From the NCBI GenBank assembly GCA_003255025.1, contig QANY01004802.1:243909-307908 (forward strand): a DNA stretch of 64,000 nucleotides, written 5' to 3'. The translations under genes were made by a program, and so were the position numbers. This DNA comes from Datisca glomerata (Eukaryota > Streptophyta > Magnoliopsida > Cucurbitales > Datiscaceae). The notes under the pieces were generated by a model, which saw nothing but the letters and a program-made list of their open reading frames with translations, ran no database searches and was not told the DNA's origin. Positions 58,621-64,000 of the stretch are shown here, one piece after another. The stretch's first letter is position 1. Each line of letters starts with the position of its first letter.

Positions 58621-59370
58621 CCTTTTACTATCCCTTTGTAAATTATTATTCACTTCAGTGTCACATATCATTAGAATTATTGGTTTTACGTGAAATAGTT
58701 TATTAAACATGCGTGCAACAATAATTAGGCATTCATTTTTAAAAATATCATTATCTTTATCAATGAATTTAAGATCAAATTCTTGCTCAATTAATGCAGC
58801 AATAGAAATAAGATTCTTCCAAAAACTAGAGATATAATAAACATCACATAAAATAATAAAATATTGTTCAAAACATAATTTAAAAGTTTCCACAAATACG
58901 GTTGATACTAGTGCTCCATTACCTCAGCGGAAGCTGTATTCACCCTCATTAAGCCTTCTGACTTCTCTGAACCCACGCAGGGAGCAACATATATGGTTAG
59001 TGGCTGTAGAGTCTGCAATCCAAGAAAAAATAAAGCCAGCTACATAACAAGCCTCAATAACCATTGCTATACATTTAGATCCCAAGCCATTAAGATAATC
59101 TGGGCAGTTGAGTTTCTAATGACCAACAGCTCCACAGTGATGACACTTGTCTACTCTCACGGTGCTCTTGCCTTTGGCAGCTCTCGACTTCTGCTTTGCT
59201 TTCCTGGGACCTCTTCTCTGTTTCTTATTAGTTAGAGGTGGAAAGCTTTCTTTCAGTAAAGTTAGCATCTCCAGACTTCCTTTTGCCCTTCAGAAACATA
59301 GTTTTAGCAGCTTGCAGCTCCTTCATGAGCTCAGGAAGTGAGTACTTCAGCATTTTGCAACAAGTCTAAC
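58618..59370 (-). pseudogene. Copia A protease and gag C-terminus
   Basis: Zinc knuckle CHHCGAVGH.KLNCPDYLNG near 59140-59085, with a stop in the middle. Then protease-like WIADSTATNHIC near 59025 (relatives have W..DSGAT.H.C; Gly is replaced by Thr) and NLISIAALIEQEFDLKF at 58820. Upstream is gag tail LPELMKELQAAKTMFLKG (59340-59280). Confidence 0.82.
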
Positions 59371-59429
59371 TTTGAAAGATTCCACCTTCCTGTCTATGCC
59401 TCACTTCGTTCTGATATCTGTTAACTACC

Positions 59430-59770
59430 TTCTCCACAACCATTCTAAACTCTTCTAACTGATCTTGCATGCCAGTGTCAGAACCAACCAACTCTTTTAC
59501 AACAATCATGCTCCTTGATATAAAGTTTCTAATATAGTCATCTTCTAAGTAGACATCATTTGTACTAACACATACTTTCTACTCCTCAGTAGTATAAAAC
59601 AAGAATCCTCTTATTCCTTTTGCATACCCTATAAAGACATATACTTTTGATCTACGTTCTAACATACTAGCATTCTCTCTTAGTATGTGTATTGGACATC
59701 CCCAAATATGGAGAAGACGTAAACTAGGTTTAGGTCCATTCCATAACCCTAATAGAGTCTCGAGTACCAC
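59430..59770 (-). pseudogene. Copia B integrase C-terminus
   Basis: Reads LLGLWNGPKPSLRLLHIWGC, PIHILRENASMLERRSKVYV, FIGYAKGIRGFLFYTTEE, then after a stop KVCVSTNDVYLEDDYIRNFI and SRSMIVVKEL. This is the same domain tail as in element A (57872-57654) but a different sequence, which shows that two separate elements are present. Confidence 0.87.
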
Positions 59771-59779
59771 TTTTAAGAG

Positions 59780-60720
59780 GTACTAGATTAAGATGTATAC
59801 AGTTATTTCCAAGGCATATCCCCAAAAAGAAACATGAATAGTAGAATAGCTTAGCATAGATTTCACCATGCTCATGAGGGTTTTATTTCTTCTCTTAGTT
59901 ACACCATTTTGCTAGAGAGTCCTCGATGTAGTGAGCTCGGATAAAATCCTTTTTTCAACGAAGTAGTCCATAAATGTCACAGGGAGAGATTCACTTCCTC
60001 GATCTGATGGAAGGCATTTAATCTTTCTATTTAATGCATTCTCAACATTTTCCCTAAACTCTTTGAATTTCTCAAGAGTTTTCATATTTTTATGTAGTAA
60101 ATAGATGTTGCCGTATCAAGAGTAATGAGTTGTAAGTCACAAATTACTCACGACCACCTCTATCTTGGATGTTCATTGGTCCACATAAGTCAATATGCAC
60201 TAATCCCAACAGCTCCGAAGCTCTTTGTCATTTTTCGTTAAAAAGCCTCTTGGTCATTATACCGTCTATACAGATTCAAAAGCTGGTAAAGGCTCTATCC
60301 TCAAAGAGCTAAGAGACCCATATCTTATTAGTCTTTACATCCTATTTAGATTAATATGACCCAGACGTAAGTGCCACAGATAAGTTTTTGTTAGCTTAAG
60401 AAACCTTTTTTTAGGTGTACTATATGAAACTTTATCTACATCGATATCATGCAACATCAACTTTTATAAACCATCAATCAAAGTACCAGAACAAATGAAA
60501 CTCTTCTTTCTTTTAATAGTTAAAATATTTAAAAAATCAAAATGAAAACTTTCCAAATCAAGTAAGAAACAGAAACTAAATTTCTCAGTATGTTCAGTAC
60601 ATAAAGATAGTCTAACAAAGTAATATTTCTAAAATCATCAAACGGAAGAGTAAATATGCCAATCGAGACAACTTATCCACGCATCCATCCCAAAAAGAAA
60701 CTTGCCGCTATCCCTCACTT
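59780..60720 (-). pseudogene. Copia B protease and integrase core, heavily decayed
   Basis: Integrase words are visible on minus in all frames: SFTKNGSFLE-like, DRGSESLPVTFMDYFVEKRI near 59990, LRGLSSKMV near 59930, and MLSYSTIHVSFWGYALEITV near 59830. Too many indels to set frames. The zinc knuckle of gag is just to the right (60925-60719). Confidence 0.7.
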
Positions 60721-60999
60721 AGTCTCTTTGTTTCCTAGAGCCCTGCAAAGAATTGCATATGTGATTACTCAGTGATGTAAATGAACCATGTACTTTTGTT
60801 TGTCTTTTTAAGAAAGCCTCACATTTTTCTTTCCAATGACCAGTCTTACACAAATGCAAATAGTTGCTCTTACCCTTGCCCGTTACCTTTTTCTTGAATT
60901 CCATTTGCTTAGAAACCTTCTTCATCTTATTGGGCTTAGACTTGGGTCTAAGAGAAGTAGAAGCTTAAGTAAAAACTAAAGAGATTGGCCCACCTAAAA

Positions 61000-61818
61000 A
61001 CTATCGCGATCTGAAAATCTAATTATTAAACAATCTAATATATGATAGAACATTAGAGAAATCATACCCTTGATGCGTGAACCCTAAAATTCAAAACCTT
61101 TTCTTCGCGATCCCATTTTTGACAAAATCACGGACACTGTGAAAATAGTCGGCGCCCACACTTCTGCTTAGACTTACTAAGCCCTTAGTTTACTATAATC
61201 ACATAAACAAATTTTGTTAATGGATACTATTTCCCTTACTTTATCTATGAACTCTATTATTGAGAATTTATACATCTTCACTATCTAACAATTCAGTCAT
61301 CTAACCATTATTGACTCTTAGAATCTTAACCATAGTATAGCAAAACAACTGAACCATTAAATATGAGTTTATAACTCTCTCTCAAGATTAATAGCGTTCA
61401 TAATATAATAGAAATAAGTTATGATTTTCTAATGATAATACTTTGACTGAAGATCAAACTCAATAATCCATTTAATGCATTCTAAATACACTACCACATT
61501 AATCATGAACTTTACTTAGTGACCAAGGTAAGTCACTTTACACGATAAATTTATTGCACTACAGTTTATCTTAGTAAAGCGCCAAGCTTCATTAGACTAT
61601 AAGTAATAAATATCTCAATCCATAAAAAACTCTTGGTTAAGTATCTTATTTCCATAAGTCAAACTCCATAAGCCTCACAAACCAAATAGTATTATGCTTG
61701 GACCTTTTATAAGAATGCTTCACATATAATATGAGAATAAATTATTTATTATTAATCAAAATTAAACATCTCAATAAATACATTAGAATTCTAATGTTTT
61801 AAGGGCACAATTCTAACA
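61000..61818 (-). repeat. Probable 5' LTR of copia element B
   Basis: On minus it starts TGTTAGAATTGTGCCCTTAA and has an LTR-like course, with a U5-type end reading GAATTTTAGGGTTCACGCAT, CAAGGGTATGATTTCTC, then CAGATCGCGATAG near 61010. No primer site follows; the sequence goes into gag. There is no partner copy in this window, so this is a call from sequence style. Confidence 0.5.
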
Positions 61819-61861
61819 ATTACACATCTCTATGACCATGCTCGAGACGAGTGATCAAACT

Positions 61862-62816
61862 CTAGATTAGTTGAAATTTTGAACCGTGATAGCGTACATC
61901 TAGGGAAGTGTTCCAACATAAATATCTTAACAATGCACTACCAATAATTTTTTCAATCTCATAGCGTCTCAGTGATTGTTCTAAGTCATGGTGAACTCGA
62001 TCAAGGAAGTAATACAGATTGTCCAAGAATATAGGAACGAAAGTGATTTTGCTGCCTGTTACCAATCTTGCTGCCATTAAAATCACATGAATGTTTATCA
62101 TCTTGAAGGGAAGCTCTGAGACGTTGAATCAAACACATGTTTGATTTGAAGTAGGAAGCAACAAAATGACACAAATGCATACAATGAGGAAGTTTGGCAA
62201 TACAATGATGGACAATAAGAGTGCAATGAAAAGAATGAGCAGTTTATTACATTGCAAGTATGTAATGTGACATCCATAGTATAAAAGCATCCCATTCCTC
62301 CATCTTGTTTCCAATGTACAATTTTTTTTATAACTCCCGCCACTTCACTCCTTTCGTGGCCGAAGTAGTGGCATATTTGAAGAAATGACATAGCTAACCA
62401 AAAAAGTTCATCCTCTTACAATCCTTCCCTCTAGAAGACTTCTTCTGAAATTTGGAAAGACCAATCTGTAGAATATCCATTATGGGTCAAACATTACGCT
62501 CGAGCTCAGCCATAGTAGTATCATAGCCTCCAAAGAAAGGGAGATGCAATAGGAAATACACGTATTTCACGGTAGGGGTGAACTCCCCCCAAGCAGTGAA
62601 AAAAGTATGAGTTTGCTTGCTTCTTAGCAATAACAAATTGTGTATTTTGGTAGAGTCGCAAAGAATGGAAAGCTGCAAACTCACAATCTGTGCCACGTAT
62701 ATGCGCACTTTCTTTAAAATTGTGACATACTTGGGAATGAAAAAGATGTAGTCCGCCCACTCTCGCCATCTGGCCTCTATCTTGGTATGATTGCTAATAG
62801 TAATGAGAGACCGCAA
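61862..62816 (-). pseudogene. Plant mobile domain (PMD) gene remnant
   Basis: On minus, 62816-62487 reads WREWADYIFFIPKYVTILKK, then SKQTHTFFTAWGEFTPTVKY and VYFLLHLPFFGG. This matches the ETHTFHLPWGE.TITL.DV..LLGLP.DG signature of the aminotransferase-like plant mobile domain (PF10536), found in MAIN/MAIL proteins and in plant transposons. A gap with stops follows, then 62101-61862 reads MAARLVTGSKITFVPIFLDN, LYYFLDRVHHDLEQS, matching the later AARL..G....LAP..LA.IYRDL block. The frame is broken in at least three places. It is probably a transposon-carried copy. Confidence 0.62.
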
Positions 62817-64000
62817 AAATCACCACGCACGGTTAATACTTTAAGAAAAGGAAAGACTAAAAGGAGTCAGGTGTCTATTTTATAAAGATGGAGAATCATT
62901 GGGCAATAAGTTTTAGAAACATACACAAATCACAGAAGATATGGGGCTTCTAAATTTGAAGATTTTTATGTCATAATGATTCCACAATAAGTTTTCCATG
63001 ATGGGGCAATAAGTTTTTTATGACATCATCAAGATATGGGGCTCTTAAATTGTTCCACACCTAAAACGCAGTCGGATTACATTTTTTTTTATTTTGTTGA
63101 CGTATCTCGAAAAAAGTTGTCGCGTGCTATACCGTACAAGCATATTGCATCCTTACGCCAAAAGACTAATATGATATGTCCTTACTTGATTCAGAAAGCT
63201 TCACAATTGCAAAATAACACATGTATCGATTCAAATAGTGCAATTTTCTTTGGAAATAATACACACCAGGGAATTGATTGCAACATATAAAGTGGAAATA
63301 AAAAAATATTTGTTGATTGCCATAAATTACAAGTTACAACTGGGGGCTACAAATTTGAAAAATTACAGTAAGTCCAAGCTGTATTATTGAATTACATTAC
63401 TTTAGGGTCATAGGACAAAATTTGTGTACAAGTTGTATGTTTCACAGCAAACTTGTGCAGATGACTTAATGTATATGATTATTGACTGTTATTACTTTGA
63501 CTCGTCATGGTGACACATTATCACTTCTATAAATTCCATTTAAGTGTCATCTTTGATTTTTAAACATGGTTGCTCGATCCACATCAATAATCAAATTTTA
63601 TAATCATAACTTGTATTCTAATCTTTCGATGTACTCACTCATACCCTTTTAATCGCTAAATCAAGTGATAATTAGTTGGTTGGACATAATACTCTTGATT
63701 TTGTTTTTCAAAAATGCTTGTTTTTAGAAGTAGTATATATATATATATGTAGAACCGCATGGCGGTCACAGTGGAAGTTTTTATCAACATAAAGCAGTGA
63801 GAAAAGATGATAAATTTTTAAACTATGTACTTTACAAAATACCATAACTATGTTACAAATAACAATATAACTTAACATGATAGAATTAAACATGCGGTGC
63901 CACGTACATTGATAGGTTAAAAAAATATGAATGATAAAAAGGTCACTCAAAGTTTTTTTTTTCAAAAATACTTATATATATATATATATATATATATATA
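62817..64000. other. Intergenic to window end
   Basis: AT-rich with no supported gene. Includes (TA)n at 63735-63749 and a longer (TA)n from 63973 to the last base, where the window ends inside the repeat. Confidence 0.5.

Larger units (their letters stand above)
54329..59400 (-). mobile_element. Ty1/copia element A, 3' LTR to gag
   Basis: Minus-strand copia with 3' LTR (54329-55983), polypurine tract, RNase H, RT, integrase, protease and part of gag in normal order. The right (5') end is truncated near 59370-59400, where its gag joins the integrase tail of a second copia element. No 5' LTR or primer site. Stops and frameshifts occur in most domains. Confidence 0.85.
59400..61818 (-). mobile_element. 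Ty1/copia element B, 5' LTR to integrase
   Basis: Minus-strand copia: probable 5' LTR (about 61000-61818), gag zinc knuckle CKTGHWKEKCEAFLKRQ (60840-60790), broken protease and integrase (60720-59780), and integrase C-terminus (59770-59430). It ends near 59400, fused to gag of element A. It lacks RT, RNase H and 3' LTR. Two truncated elements of related type joined head to tail suggest unequal recombination or nested deletion. Confidence 0.75.

Noticed and set aside
63036..63290. 84-codon plus ORF near the window end
   Set aside because: No recognisable motif and no neighbours to support it; likely chance.

Overview
This is nuclear DNA from a plant, most likely a eudicot, in draft assembly (single N at 36567 and 53136). 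The case rests on split genes with GT..AG introns, AT-rich intergenic DNA, many decayed Ty1/copia, Ty3/gypsy, LINE and CACTA elements, and a piece of plant mitochondrial DNA. The species cannot be told from the sequence alone. Only three ordinary host genes are supported, all on the minus strand: a five-exon cinnamyl alcohol dehydrogenase (4755-6355, 357 aa), a ten-exon organellar RNA pseudouridine synthase (15199-19233, 475 aa) and a one-exon secreted-peptide precursor of the PIP/CEP type (27335-27664, 109 aa). I see no tRNA, rRNA or CRISPR.

Layout. 1-2822: decayed gypsy gag-protease-RT, minus strand, cut by the window edge, with a probable LTR. 2826-3142: a tandemly doubled 160-bp segment. 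4755-6600: CAD gene and promoter. 7386-8340: LINE remnant that has captured a piece of copia. 8398-13069: a nearly complete but stop-ridden copia element with 120-145 bp LTRs and a TTTAT target duplication. 15199-19233: pseudouridine synthase. 19864-20345: 120-bp tandem repeat. 20592-23443: copia element with 676-bp LTRs and large internal deletions. 26045-26640: second LINE remnant. 27335-27664: peptide gene. 29290-30872: 105-bp minisatellite.

30873-34347 holds a CACTA transposase remnant and its right terminus. 34511-36730 is a second, non-autonomous CACTA element. 36870-52609 is one chromodomain gypsy element split in its integrase by an 12.1-kb Athila-like gypsy element (37899-50003). The Athila 5' LTR in turn carries about 850 bp of mitochondrial DNA with nad4 exon sequence. 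52610-52996 is a small CACTA-like MITE. 54329-61818 is a composite of two truncated copia elements. 61862-62816 is a decayed plant-mobile-domain gene.

The host genes do not form a pathway with each other: CAD makes monolignols in the cytosol, the synthase modifies organellar RNA, and the peptide would be exported as a signal. The main interest is the record of nested insertion and repair. The clearest cases are the mitochondrial insertion with a templated filler, the exact splitting of an integrase gene, and the LINE/copia chimera. I found no convincing undescribed multi-gene system.
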